A stretch of 17,222 nt of DNA. Origin: Bacteroidota bacterium. GTDB taxonomy: Bacteria; Bacteroidota; Bacteroidia; Bacteroidales; Prolixibacteraceae. This document shows, piece by piece, positions 1 to 7,445 of this stretch (position 1 is the first letter of the stretch; every line of letters starts with the position of its first letter). The stretch is taken from assembly GCA_030691295.1 (NCBI GenBank), contig JAUYEQ010000551.1, forward strand, positions 1 to 17,222, written 5' to 3'. Position numbers and translations under genes: made by a program. The notes beneath the pieces were generated by a model, which was not told the origin of the DNA, ran no database searches, and worked only from the letters and a program-made list of their open reading frames with translations.

Positions 1-711
1 GCGGATATAAAAGAGCATCTCAGCAAAGTGGCAAGAATGCCGCAGATTTTATTGACTGGAAATTCAAAAAGGATTACGGAATGAATTCCATAGAATTGGA
101 TGCAATGATTGCTTCACACAATGATGCTGACCACTACGGGGGGCTATGGGATCTGATCAACCCCAAACAGCAGCATGAATTGGACATTGCAACAGCCAAT
201 GTAAATGTTACCAGATTTTATCATGCCGGGGTAGCCTGGTTTAAAAAAGGTACATCAAGAAACTTAGGTCCCACAAAAGGTAAGAAACTTACACTATTGG
301 TTGATGATCTGGATGATATAACCGAATTGATGGAACCGGGAAGAGATGGGTACAAACTGCAGGGAGAATGGGCTTCATTTATGCAATGTCTTATCGACAA
401 ACAAATTCCTTCCCAAAGAATTTCAAATAAGACAGGAGGTTTAGACCAGTTCACTTCAGACGAATTTAAAAAATCAAAGAGACAGGCGAGATATTTAATA
501 GCGCAACCAGGATAGATGTAACCTACAAGGAAACCAATGCCGGTGATTTGAATCCTGCAACAAAGACCAGGTCTTTCTGGGACAAAAAAATTGTTGGAGG
601 AATTATATATGGTTTGGTCAATGTCCGTACTGACGGGAAAAAGATACTGTGTGCGACAATGAGTGAGAGCGGCAATGGATGGGATATTAAGACATTTAAC
701 TCAAGATTTTA
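1..711 (+). pseudogene. MBL-fold (ComEC C-terminal-like) hydrolase, 5' partial, frameshifted
   Basis: The reading frame is open from base 3 and enters from outside the window. At 114-140 it encodes SHNDADHYGG, the HxDxDH zinc-binding signature of metallo-beta-lactamase-fold hydrolases, closest in style to the ComEC C-terminal domain. The frame stops at 515, but a second frame continues without a gap from about 476 to a TAA at 711. It encodes a plausible C-terminus with IIYGLVNVRTDGKKIL and CATMSESGNGW. The switch falls at a run of six A (468-473); one extra A would restore a single protein. I infer a one-base deletion, or a sequencing or assembly error. The frame-2 codon at 467 is a stop, so the two parts cannot be separate long ORFs. 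The substrate is unknown. Relatives of this fold often act as nucleases or phosphodiesterases, and some sit in conflict loci. Confidence 0.75.
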
Positions 712-770
712 ACAATATCATCAATTGCCTGACGGCCTTGCAGGCAGATGGACCAGCAAAATATTTTAAG

Positions 771-822
771 AAAAATGACACGTTCGTGCTATTGCGGTGT
801 GCAAATCAATGGTTTAATTTTA
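771..822 (+). repeat. 52-bp intergenic repeat, copy 1
   Basis: This stretch matches 3475-3526 at 48 of 52 positions and lies in the same kind of place: after one gene (stop at 711) and just before the next (start at 842). Its core contains CACGTTCGTG, a 4-bp dyad with a two-base gap. It could be a shared promoter or operator. A TTG followed after 20 bases by TAATTTTA is close to the Bacteroidota TTG-TAnnTTTG pattern, but copy 2 has lost that TTG. A boundary repeat of gene cassettes is the alternative. Confidence 0.75.
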
Positions 823-841
823 TTGCTAATTCTATATAGCC

Positions 842-2020
842 ATGTTTAATTCTATCGCACTGGATGTTATAATTGGGCTGATGTTTATTTATCTGTTGTA
901 TAGTTTATTGGCAACTGTAATTACTGAAATAATTGCCACTCAGCTTGGGCTAAGATCCCGAAACCTCAAAGAGGCTATTGACCGAATGTTAACTGATGAA
1001 GAAGAATCAGGTAAGTTGAGTCGTTTATGGGATTCCCTGAGACTTATTAAGAACCCAAAGAATAGAATTATCACCAACTTTTACAATCATCCCGAGATAA
1101 AATATCTTGGCAGTACCGGTATATTTAAAACACCGTCATCCTTCAAGGCCGTGAGTTTCTCGAAAACATTGATGTGTGTATTATTTGGCGATGGTCCGGT
1201 AACTGCGGAACAAATTGATGAGAAATGGAAAGTGATTATTAAAAACGCGAAAAATGCTCCCGAACCTACCCCAACTGATCCTGAAGAAGAAATAGAAGAT
1301 CCATTTAAAATGGGTAAAAATGAAAAAATTCTCGACTATGAATCAGGAAAATACATCAAAAGCTTGTGGGAAGAATCATCCGGCGATATTCCACAATTTA
1401 AATTATTGTTGGAAGGTTGGTTTAACAGAACAATGGATGAGGCTACAGAATGGTACAAACGAAAAATCCAGATCGTAACATTTTTGGTAGGCTTCTTTAT
1501 TGCCTGGATTTTTTATGTTGATACATTCACAATCGTCAGCAAACTTTCAACCGATAAGCAGGCAAGAGATCAGATGGTAAGCATGGCAAATACCTATATT
1601 GAAAATAACAAAACGGATGAGGTTAATACACAAATTGACAGTGCAAGAACAGCAACCGGCAGTCAGCAATTAAATTCTCTTTTGGACGTAAAGCAGGTGT
1701 TGGAGGCAGATATCGACAATGCCAATACCATTCTTGGAATGGGCGCATGGCTGCCGGACACCGTAACGGTTATCACAACCAAAAGTGGAGTTAGTTATAT
1801 CCCTCATATAGATAAGTTTATCTCTGAGCACAACGAAGTTGTCAATGGAAAAATTGCCTTCTCCGGATACGATAAAATTAAATATCTTTTTGGGCTACTG
1901 TACCATCATTTCTGGGGCTTTTTCATTACTGCCATTGCAGTTTCACTGGGTGCACCATTTTGGTTCGACTTGCTCAATAAAATAATGAAATTAAGGACTT
2001 CGAAGAAGGAGGCTACATAG
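842..2020 (+). CDS. Conserved three-span membrane protein, function unknown
   Basis: The product has 392 residues. A strongly hydrophobic N-terminal segment (about 9-31) is followed by a basic stretch, LRSRNLKEAIDRML. A long soluble acidic region containing PEPTPTDPEEE comes next, then a second membrane segment (about 211-226) directly after WYKRK (204-208). A soluble loop of about 120 residues precedes a third membrane segment (about 349-372), which ends in GAPFWFDLLNKIM (from 370). The WYKR and GAPFWFD landmarks are, as far as I recall, conserved in a widespread uncharacterised family in many bacteria; I cannot attach a family name. The gene is followed after 58 bases by a lysozyme gene, so a membrane partner in envelope disruption or cell-wall work is conceivable. 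That is inference only. The start at 842 places the hydrophobic segment at the very N-terminus, as expected. Confidence 0.85.
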   Translation: MFNSIALDVIIGLMFIYLLYSLLATVITEIIATQLGLRSRNLKEAIDRMLTDEEESGKLSRLWDSLRLIKNPKNRIITNFYNHPEIKYLGSTGIFKTPSSFKAVSFSKTLMCVLFGDGPVTAEQIDEKWKVIIKNAKNAPEPTPTDPEEEIEDPFKMGKNEKILDYESGKYIKSLWEESSGDIPQFKLLLEGWFNRTMDEATEWYKRKIQIVTFLVGFFIAWIFYVDTFTIVSKLSTDKQARDQMVSMANTYIENNKTDEVNTQIDSARTATGSQQLNSLLDVKQVLEADIDNANTILGMGAWLPDTVTVITTKSGVSYIPHIDKFISEHNEVVNGKIAFSGYDKIKYLFGLLYHHFWGFFITAIAVSLGAPFWFDLLNKIMKLRTSKKEAT

Positions 2021-2078
2021 AAGTCATCGCAAACAAAATAATTGTGGCTCTTAACCTTGAATCCAGTAAAAGTATATC

Positions 2079-2558
2079 ATGGCTAAAATAACAAAAAGTT
2101 CAATCAACTGCGCCGGGCTAATCAAGCACTTCGAAGGCTTGTTCTTAAAAGCATATCTCTGTCCGGCAAATGTATGGACCATTGGTTATGGAACAACCAT
2201 TTACCCCAATGGCACAAAAGTAAAGGACGGCGACACCTGCAGCGAAGAGCAGGCGATTGACTACCTGCGCAACGACCTTGCCTATTTTGAAGCAATGGTT
2301 GACGCCTATACCCGCGACGACGTAAGCCAGCAGCAGTTTGATGCCATGGTGAGTTTTTGTTACAATCTGGGCGCCAAGAACCTGAAAGACTCCACCTTGC
2401 TCAAAGTGATCAATGCCAATCCGACAAATTATCCTGAAATACAAACCCAGTGGCTTCGGTGGAACAAGGCCAATGGAAGTGAACTGAAAGGATTGACCCG
2501 AAGGCGCAAATCTGAATTTCACTATTACCAAACCGGACAACTGAAATTTGATTTTTAA
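2079..2558 (+). CDS. T4-type lysozyme / endolysin (glycoside hydrolase family 24)
   Basis: The product has 159 residues, the normal size for a GH24 muramidase, which cleaves the N-acetylmuramic acid to N-acetylglucosamine bond of peptidoglycan. The catalytic signature E-8 residues-(D/C)-5 residues-T is present as E19, C28 and T34 within FEGLFLKAYLCPANVWTIGY, so this is the Cys variant of the triad. A conserved FCYNLG block and a basic LTRRRKSEF C-terminal block follow. There is no signal peptide, so the enzyme would need a holin-like partner or lysis to reach the wall. The neighbouring multi-span protein encoded at 842-2020 is a candidate partner. No other phage genes are visible nearby, so this is probably a domesticated or conflict-system lysozyme rather than part of a prophage. 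Family assignment is secure; the role is inferred. Confidence 0.93.
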   Translation: MAKITKSSINCAGLIKHFEGLFLKAYLCPANVWTIGYGTTIYPNGTKVKDGDTCSEEQAIDYLRNDLAYFEAMVDAYTRDDVSQQQFDAMVSFCYNLGAKNLKDSTLLKVINANPTNYPEIQTQWLRWNKANGSELKGLTRRRKSEFHYYQTGQLKFDF

Positions 2559-2670
2559 CCGAACATGGGAGTGTTCCGGGAATGCGAGAATTGAGTGCCA
2601 GCGAACAAACTGAACTCTTGAGATAGAATCATAATTATTCAGCGTCACATGTAACCCTTAAAATACAACT

Positions 2671-3438
2671 ATGTCCAACGATTCTTCTGACCCAAACTCT
2701 TTTGAAAAGTACAAGTACAAAGTCGAGCTTTTTAAATGGCTGATCGGTAGCGTAGCTTTGGTTGTGATGACCACCATTATCGATTGGGGCTTTAAAGACC
2801 GTGCGTCGGGTCTTCAGGAAATACAACAATACGACAAATATGCTACCGAACTGATTGTGCTGAACAACGATCCGGTAAAGAAACGCATGTTGGCACAATT
2901 TTTCTCAAAAGTTACCCCTTCTGAAAAATTGAGGGAAGGCTGGGAAAAGTACTACCATGAAGTTGATACTGAATACAAAGTGTTTCTCCGGAATGATTCT
3001 TTGGCTCAGGCAAAATTAAAGGCCCTGATGGATAAGGATACTACTTTGCTTAGTGAATCGCAGAAGATAGAGAAAGAAAAGCTCGAGATTCAGGTGAAAG
3101 AAACTCAACGATTGATCAATCAGCCATTGGTGTTGCCAAATACTGCCGTTACTCCGGTTGTTTATATCCAGATCGGCAGCGAAGAACAACGCAGCGAGGC
3201 AAAACATTTGGTCGGGAAAATTATAGAATTGGGCTACAAAGCACCCGGCATTGAATTGGTTGAAAGTGCCCGAAAAATGACTGCTAACGAAATCCGGTAT
3301 TTTAGAGAAACAGATGAAGCCTCAGCCATTGTATTGCAGAATATGCTTCAGACTCAAAACATCGAAGTCCGCCTGAAACCTATCCTTGGGTTGCGTTCCA
3401 AGACCAAAGAAGGAACCATCGAATTGTGGCTGAAATAG
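2671..3438 (+). CDS. Single-span membrane-anchored protein with C-terminal alpha/beta domain
   Basis: The product has 255 residues. Hydrophilic residues 1-19 precede one membrane segment (about 20-37, WLIGSVALVVMTTIID). A charged helical or coiled-coil region follows (about 45-150, rich in E, K and Q). The C-terminal domain begins at TPVVYIQIGSEEQR (161) and contains GYKAPGIELVE and NEIRYF. The pattern of a beta strand, a helix with spaced alanines, a GY turn, then IRYF and another helix recalls the LytR_C or SPOR-like folds found in envelope proteins. I base this on pattern only and see no decisive motif. Downstream of the lysozyme gene by 112 bases, it could form a functional set with the lysozyme and the upstream membrane protein. 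If the N-terminus is cytoplasmic, the C-terminal domain would lie in the periplasm. Confidence 0.8.
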   Translation: MSNDSSDPNSFEKYKYKVELFKWLIGSVALVVMTTIIDWGFKDRASGLQEIQQYDKYATELIVLNNDPVKKRMLAQFFSKVTPSEKLREGWEKYYHEVDTEYKVFLRNDSLAQAKLKALMDKDTTLLSESQKIEKEKLEIQVKETQRLINQPLVLPNTAVTPVVYIQIGSEEQRSEAKHLVGKIIELGYKAPGIELVESARKMTANEIRYFRETDEASAIVLQNMLQTQNIEVRLKPILGLRSKTKEGTIELWLK

Positions 3439-3474
3439 AAACCCGAATCATACTTCTTTTTCCCCAAATTACAT

Positions 3475-3526
3475 AAAAATGACACGTTCGTGCTATTTCG
3501 GTTTGTAAATAAATGGTTTAATTTTA
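3475..3526 (+). repeat. 52-bp intergenic repeat, copy 2
   Basis: This is the second copy of the element at 771-822, with 4 mismatches in 52 positions. It begins 37 bases after the stop of the preceding gene and ends 151 bases before the amidohydrolase start. With copy 1 it brackets the membrane protein, lysozyme and anchored-protein genes. The rest of the 239-base intergenic region (3439-3677) shows no gene and no convincing terminator. Confidence 0.75.
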
Positions 3527-3677
3527 GTTAGGATTTTACTGTTAGACAATGGAGTGAATTAGAATCAGAATTAACTTTTTGAAATAAAAGCACATATAAG
3601 TTGGCGCTAGTTTCAAATTAGGTGCAAGCGTTAACAGCGAAATGGAATATTAAACAAACATAAAAATAAACTAACGT

Positions 3678-5108
3678 ATGTCTTACACTTCAGAACAAAT
3701 TTCATTTATAGAAAGAGCAACCGAACGTATTAGTGAAAACCCAATTTCAAGACTTGGTGCTATTACTAAGTCTACATTAGAACGGAATAATTTCGTTATT
3801 GATGCTCATTGCCACATTTTCGACTCAGATTGTATAAATGTTTCATATCTAGCGACAAGAATGATTTCTGGGGCTCCCGAAGCATTAAAATCATGGGTTT
3901 GGAGATTAATTACTGGTGAAAAGATGGGGTATGAAAAGAATATTTTATCACACCTTGAATTGTTAGAAAATCTTTATAAAAACCCCGACTTAATTCCTGA
4001 TGAGAATGTCGATAAATTCATTGAACGCATAGAAACTGAATTAAATAGTATGGAAGTTGAACTGAAGACTTATGACAATAAAAGCACTTCAGTTTTCCCG
4101 AAAAGAGAACTCATCATTCGATATCGCAATATTATTAGACTACTTTCAACTAAAAGAATGTCTGACGTATACGTAACATTTCGCGATAGATATGCAATAA
4201 ATAACGTAATAAATAACGCTTATGATACAGATAAAGAACTTGTTACAATTGTGCTGGGGATGGATTTAAATAGTGGTTGGAAGGGGTCTATTAATAAATC
4301 AAATAGTCAGCAGAATGATGAACTTGGTAAATTGCCTCAAGCCTACCCAGTAATTCCTTTCTTACCAATTGATCCAAGAAGAGCAGATGATGAGGGTGAA
4401 GGAAATTTGTATAATTTATTCTTAAAAGCATTTGATGTTGATTTTCCTTCGTTTTTCGGAGTTAAATGTTATCCATCATTAGGTTACCTACCGAGTGATT
4501 CTCGATTAAAACCAATATTCGAAATTTGCGAAAAAAAAAGAATCCCTGTGCTGACTCATTGTGGTGGAGAATCAGTGTCTACTTTTCAAAACCCAATTAT
4601 CGTCAATAGGAATGGAATTGAGGAATCGATTTCGCTCAGACCAAGAGCGGCTCGAGCTCGCTATTTAAATGAACCCAGAGAGTGGCTGGAAGTTCTGAGA
4701 ACTCATAAAGACCTAAAATTATGCCTTGGACATTTTGGTTCAGGAGGTGCATGGGAAGACCCAGAGGATGTAAGAGCTCATAGAATCCCTACTATTTTCA
4801 AAATGATGGAAGAATTTAATGTTTATGCTGATTTTTCATTTAACCTGGAATCTCAAAAAGCAACGGATAATTTTATTAATAAACTTACACAAAAAAATTG
4901 GGAAGGAGAATTGATGAGAGATCGCACACTGTTTGGTACAGATTTTTGGGTGATACTTCCAATGTCTAACTTGAATTTAGATCAAGCTAACTTTATAAAA
5001 AAAATAGGCGGACTTAGGGATAATTTAACTAATACCAATATTTTAAAGTATTTAGGAATAGATAATATTCTAAACCACTCTAAACAAATTGAAAACGCCA
5101 GCACATAA
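3678..5108 (+). CDS. Amidohydrolase-2 family metal-dependent hydrolase (TIM barrel), long form
   Basis: The product has 476 residues. Metal-binding landmarks of the amidohydrolase superfamily occur in order: DAHCH (42-46) on the first strand, a lysine in GVKCYP (K263), THCGG (H294), GHFGSGG (H352) and FGTDFW (D422). These fit the Amidohydro_2 family (PF04909), whose members hydrolyse or decarboxylate small cyclic or carboxylated substrates. The substrate cannot be told from sequence. The protein is longer than the usual 280-350 residues because of a largely helical, charged insertion (about 50-210) between the first two landmarks. The gene stands alone, with about 150 bases between the 52-bp repeat and its start. 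It is AT-rich and uses AT-ending codons, unlike the restriction operon downstream, which suggests separate acquisition. Confidence 0.88.
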   Translation: MSYTSEQISFIERATERISENPISRLGAITKSTLERNNFVIDAHCHIFDSDCINVSYLATRMISGAPEALKSWVWRLITGEKMGYEKNILSHLELLENLYKNPDLIPDENVDKFIERIETELNSMEVELKTYDNKSTSVFPKRELIIRYRNIIRLLSTKRMSDVYVTFRDRYAINNVINNAYDTDKELVTIVLGMDLNSGWKGSINKSNSQQNDELGKLPQAYPVIPFLPIDPRRADDEGEGNLYNLFLKAFDVDFPSFFGVKCYPSLGYLPSDSRLKPIFEICEKKRIPVLTHCGGESVSTFQNPIIVNRNGIEESISLRPRAARARYLNEPREWLEVLRTHKDLKLCLGHFGSGGAWEDPEDVRAHRIPTIFKMMEEFNVYADFSFNLESQKATDNFINKLTQKNWEGELMRDRTLFGTDFWVILPMSNLNLDQANFIKKIGGLRDNLTNTNILKYLGIDNILNHSKQIENAST

Positions 5109-5196
5109 TTGAGTAGACGGCCCCGCCAGTAGTTAGCTTACGGATCGGTTATGTCGAGCAACTTTCAAGCAACTTTACATTATAATATTTTTTTTG

Positions 5197-5220
5197 AAAT
5201 ACGACTCGTTTGTGCTATTG
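5197..5220 (+). repeat. Degraded third copy of the intergenic repeat
   Basis: These 24 bases match the first 24 positions of the repeat at 771 at 20 of 24 positions, including a shared GTGCTATTG end. The rest of the 52-bp element is not recognisable here. It lies 89 bases after the amidohydrolase stop and 95 bases before the next start, the same relative position as the other copies. The short length makes chance similarity possible. Confidence 0.45.
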
Positions 5221-5314
5221 ACTTGTACTTATTAGTATCGTAATTGTATTAAAGTTGACAATCTGGATTAGTATTTAGAAAGAAACAAACACACAAATTA
5301 TAAAATAATCAATA

Positions 5315-5968
5315 ATGAAAGATTTACTATTTAAAGCATTCTATCAAGGACGGGACCAAGAATCACTCGGTGCCGGAAATTGTGCATCATTGGGCCTAAT
5401 AAAAGCGGCAATATTCACCTTTGGTTTTGATGTAATAAGTTACAAAAAAGAAGATGACACCTATCGAGTTATTTTGAAAAATGGTGATAAAATTTCTTTT
5501 ACTGAATCAGAACTAAACTATGCAAAGAAAGAATCATCATTCATATTGGGAGAATATAAGTCTTCAGATGAGGAAGAACAGTTTAGCGAAATTCTTAATT
5601 ATGCCCATTTATGCTTTGCTTCGATTTGCAAAATGGCTCAAATAAATGGTGATTACAGCAGTAGATACAGTAAGTTTATAATTCCTGAGAATTTTGAAAT
5701 GGCTGTTGAAATAATAAATGATGGGACATTTACACCAAATGTATATGAATTGTTAGGTCTTGAAGATTATGTCACCCCCACTTATCGTACCAAATTAACA
5801 CATAAAATAAATGAGTCATATGGCATGCTTCTATGGACAGGTGTTCATGCTATGTATGCAAATAATGGCAATTTTGACTTGTATGGTAAAAAAGAAAAAT
5901 TTACTGGTAGAATAATGCTCAAATTGCCAGGTAAAATTGCTGCGGGCATTTTTCAAATTAAATCTTAA
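5315..5968 (+). CDS. Hypothetical protein, possible papain-fold cysteine protease
   Basis: The product has 217 residues and I do not recognise the family. The N-terminus carries QESLGAGNCASLGLIKA, with Cys23 at the head of a predicted helix after a Gly-rich turn and Gln15 a short way upstream. Near the C-terminus, WTGVHAMYA places His178 on a likely strand, with NGNFDLYGK (Asn186, Asp188) just after. The order Cys, His, Asn/Asp, and the Gln before the Cys, match papain-like and calpain-like proteases. Bacterial proteins with a GxCxxxxx helix and a late GxHA motif often have that fold. This is inference from spacing, not a family hit. No signal peptide or membrane segment is seen. The gene is followed after 11 bases by a partner gene, probably in the same transcript. 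Confidence 0.75.
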   Translation: MKDLLFKAFYQGRDQESLGAGNCASLGLIKAAIFTFGFDVISYKKEDDTYRVILKNGDKISFTESELNYAKKESSFILGEYKSSDEEEQFSEILNYAHLCFASICKMAQINGDYSSRYSKFIIPENFEMAVEIINDGTFTPNVYELLGLEDYVTPTYRTKLTHKINESYGMLLWTGVHAMYANNGNFDLYGKKEKFTGRIMLKLPGKIAAGIFQIKS

Positions 5969-5979
5969 AAATCAACATT

Positions 5980-7029
5980 ATGGAACTTTTCAAATTTAAA
6001 GAGCAGGAAGTAATTACAGCATTCTACAATGAAAAAGGTGTTCGAGATTTAACAGAAGCAATTAAAAGTCCTGAGTTTGCTACATTGGCTCTTCCAAAAT
6101 CCATAGGGGCTGTTTCATATGTGAAGGATAACTTCCCGAATCCATCAATGCTAGACTTGTCTAACCAATTTGTCAATTTTCAATTGTCAAATACTTTAGA
6201 TAAACCATCAATTCAAGAATCATCGCAAGTTGAACCGATTCTAAAGGGCAGCAATGAGCAGCCAGATATGTTAGTCAATCTTGAAATGCTATCCTTTCAT
6301 ATCGGTGCAAATGAAAATATCGATAAGAATTCAAGAGCGACAATACGAATCAACATTGGAAAAGATGAAAATTCAAGGGATAAATATTTTGATACAGCTT
6401 TTTGGAGTATTGCTGCAGGTTTAAATCTATATAACCAAGCCAAAAATAAGACAGCAGATCCTAAAGAATTGAAATCTGACTTCAGGCAAGCTTTTGGAAA
6501 CAGGCCAATTGAAATACCTGGCGGTTTGAGTAAAATGACTTTTGAAGTAGTAAAACATCGAGAGCCGAAATGGTGGCAAAATATATTCAAATTTTTGCAA
6601 TCTGACACTGGAAAGTCCCTTATTTCAACTGTTGGGTTTCCTGCGATTTCATCAACAGCAATTAACATGCTCGATGAACTATTAAATCGTTTAGACAAAT
6701 CGGAACCAGAAATTTTGTTTAAAAGTTTGCCCTTAAGACTTGCTTTATCACAACAAGCAAAAGACGATTTCACAGCTGGTAGTCTAAGAATAAGGATGGG
6801 AGCACTTAATCCCGGATTTACTGTTCTGGCAAGAGGGAAAGACTTTGAAACAATTGTAAATTCGGACGCCATTTTTTATCCTGCTTATGGCAAACTAGTT
6901 CCATCAAATGTAACAGAATCTCAGCTGCTAAGCAATCGCTATGACGATCCATTTAAAGATGTGACATATTCTATCTTTAGAGTAGGAATGAAGGAAACAA
7001 AACTTGATCCTTCATTTAACTTTGGATAA
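5980..7029 (+). CDS. Hypothetical protein, partner of the protease-like gene
   Basis: The product has 349 residues and is not recognised. It begins MELFKFKEQEVITAFYNEKG. It appears soluble, with no signal peptide and no clear transmembrane helix; the WWQNIF and GFPAISSTA stretches (about 200-225) are only moderately hydrophobic. Alternating beta-type segments such as ATIRINIG (about 120) and GSLRIRMGALNPGFTVLARG (about 267-286), plus the C-terminal FKDVTYSIFRVGM, suggest a beta-rich architecture. It lies 11 bases after the protease-like gene, so a substrate, regulator or effector relationship is plausible. A weak hairpin at 7044-7059 followed by CCTTTTT could end the transcript, but the T run is also the start of the minisatellite. 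Composition is AT-rich like its upstream neighbours. Confidence 0.8.
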   Translation: MELFKFKEQEVITAFYNEKGVRDLTEAIKSPEFATLALPKSIGAVSYVKDNFPNPSMLDLSNQFVNFQLSNTLDKPSIQESSQVEPILKGSNEQPDMLVNLEMLSFHIGANENIDKNSRATIRINIGKDENSRDKYFDTAFWSIAAGLNLYNQAKNKTADPKELKSDFRQAFGNRPIEIPGGLSKMTFEVVKHREPKWWQNIFKFLQSDTGKSLISTVGFPAISSTAINMLDELLNRLDKSEPEILFKSLPLRLALSQQAKDDFTAGSLRIRMGALNPGFTVLARGKDFETIVNSDAIFYPAYGKLVPSNVTESQLLSNRYDDPFKDVTYSIFRVGMKETKLDPSFNFG

Positions 7030-7056
7030 AAAACTCATATAATCGGAGTAGACTAT

Positions 7057-7390
7057 CCGCCTTTTTATGCAACCTCCTCCCAAAAGCATCAACCCTGAAC
7101 CTTTTTGCATCAATGCTGCACCTAAAAGATCCCTCCATCCACCTTTTTCATAGAACCTTGCACCTAAAAGGTCCTCCATTCCCTCTTTTAGGTGGTCGAG
7201 TGCACCAAAAAGATCCGGCATTGCACCTTTTTCGGGGAACATCGGACCAAAAAGATCCGACATCCTCCCTTTTAGGTGGTAGGAGGGACCTAAAAGGTCC
7301 GATGTTGCACCTTTTAGGTGGTAGGGGGTACCTCTGAGGTGGTATAGGGTACCTCCGAGGTGGTAGGGGGCACCTCCGAGGTGGTAGGTT
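7057..7390. repeat. 21-bp-period minisatellite with hairpin core
   Basis: Thirteen consecutive 21-base units run from 7118 to 7390, for example starting at 7286, 7307, 7328, 7349 and 7370. About three degenerate units (one 19 bases long) precede them from 7057. The core is ACCTnnnAGGT with changing centre (AAA, TTT, CTG, CCG), so each unit can form a 4-bp stem. Older-looking units on the left alternate in two forms with a 42-bp super-period, while the rightmost units are nearly identical. The period is seven codons, so frames on both strands stay open and give repeats such as LHLKDP or LLGGR. I regard those ORFs as by-products. The array fills the otherwise gene-free space 7030-7445. Confidence 0.92.
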
Positions 7391-7409
7391 TCGGGTAATT
7401 CCGGGAATT

Positions 7410-7439
7410 AAAAAACCCCGGAGGTGGTGTCCGGGGTTT
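7410..7439 (-). terminator. Intrinsic terminator of the - strand gene
   Basis: A perfect 10-bp stem (7413-7422 with 7430-7439) encloses a 7-base loop, GGTGGTG. Read on the - strand it is GC-rich and is followed by a run of six T (complement of 7410-7415). It lies 6 bases past the stop of the gene at 7446-7922. The loop and left arm resemble a minisatellite unit. A perfect palindrome, AATTCC-G-GGAATT, sits just beyond at 7397-7409. Confidence 0.88.
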
Positions 7440-7445
7440 ATTCAT

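Noticed and set aside
2559..2579. Terminator-like hairpin after the lysozyme gene (GAACA/TGTTC stem)
   Set aside because: The stem is short and bulged and no T run follows.
2145..2648. 167-residue ORF on the - strand over the lysozyme gene
   Set aside because: It is antisense to a clear GH24 gene and its translation has no recognisable features.
1..3438. Prophage, suggested by the lysozyme
   Set aside because: No capsid, tail, portal, terminase or integrase genes are seen; the neighbours are membrane and hydrolase-type proteins.
5109..5160. Integron attC-like site, suggested by the GC-rich GGCCCCGCCAGTAGTTAGC stretch after the amidohydrolase
   Set aside because: The halves do not form a proper attC inverted repeat with matching core sites, and no integrase is in the window.
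6297..6872. 191-residue ORF on the - strand
   Set aside because: It is a shadow of the + strand gene at 5980-7029, whose codon use and spacing to its neighbour are convincing.
7044..7066. Terminator after the gene ending at 7029
   Set aside because: The hairpin is weak with an internal loop, and the following T run is part of the repeat array. Mentioned only as a possibility in the gene entry.
7012..7337. Open frames on both strands across the 21-bp array (83 residues on -, 74 residues on +)
   Set aside because: The 21-base period keeps frames open by chance, both strands are open at once, and the peptides are low complexity with no conserved ends.
7057..7390. CRISPR array
   Set aside because: The period is only 21 bases with no unique spacers between repeats, and no cas genes are near.
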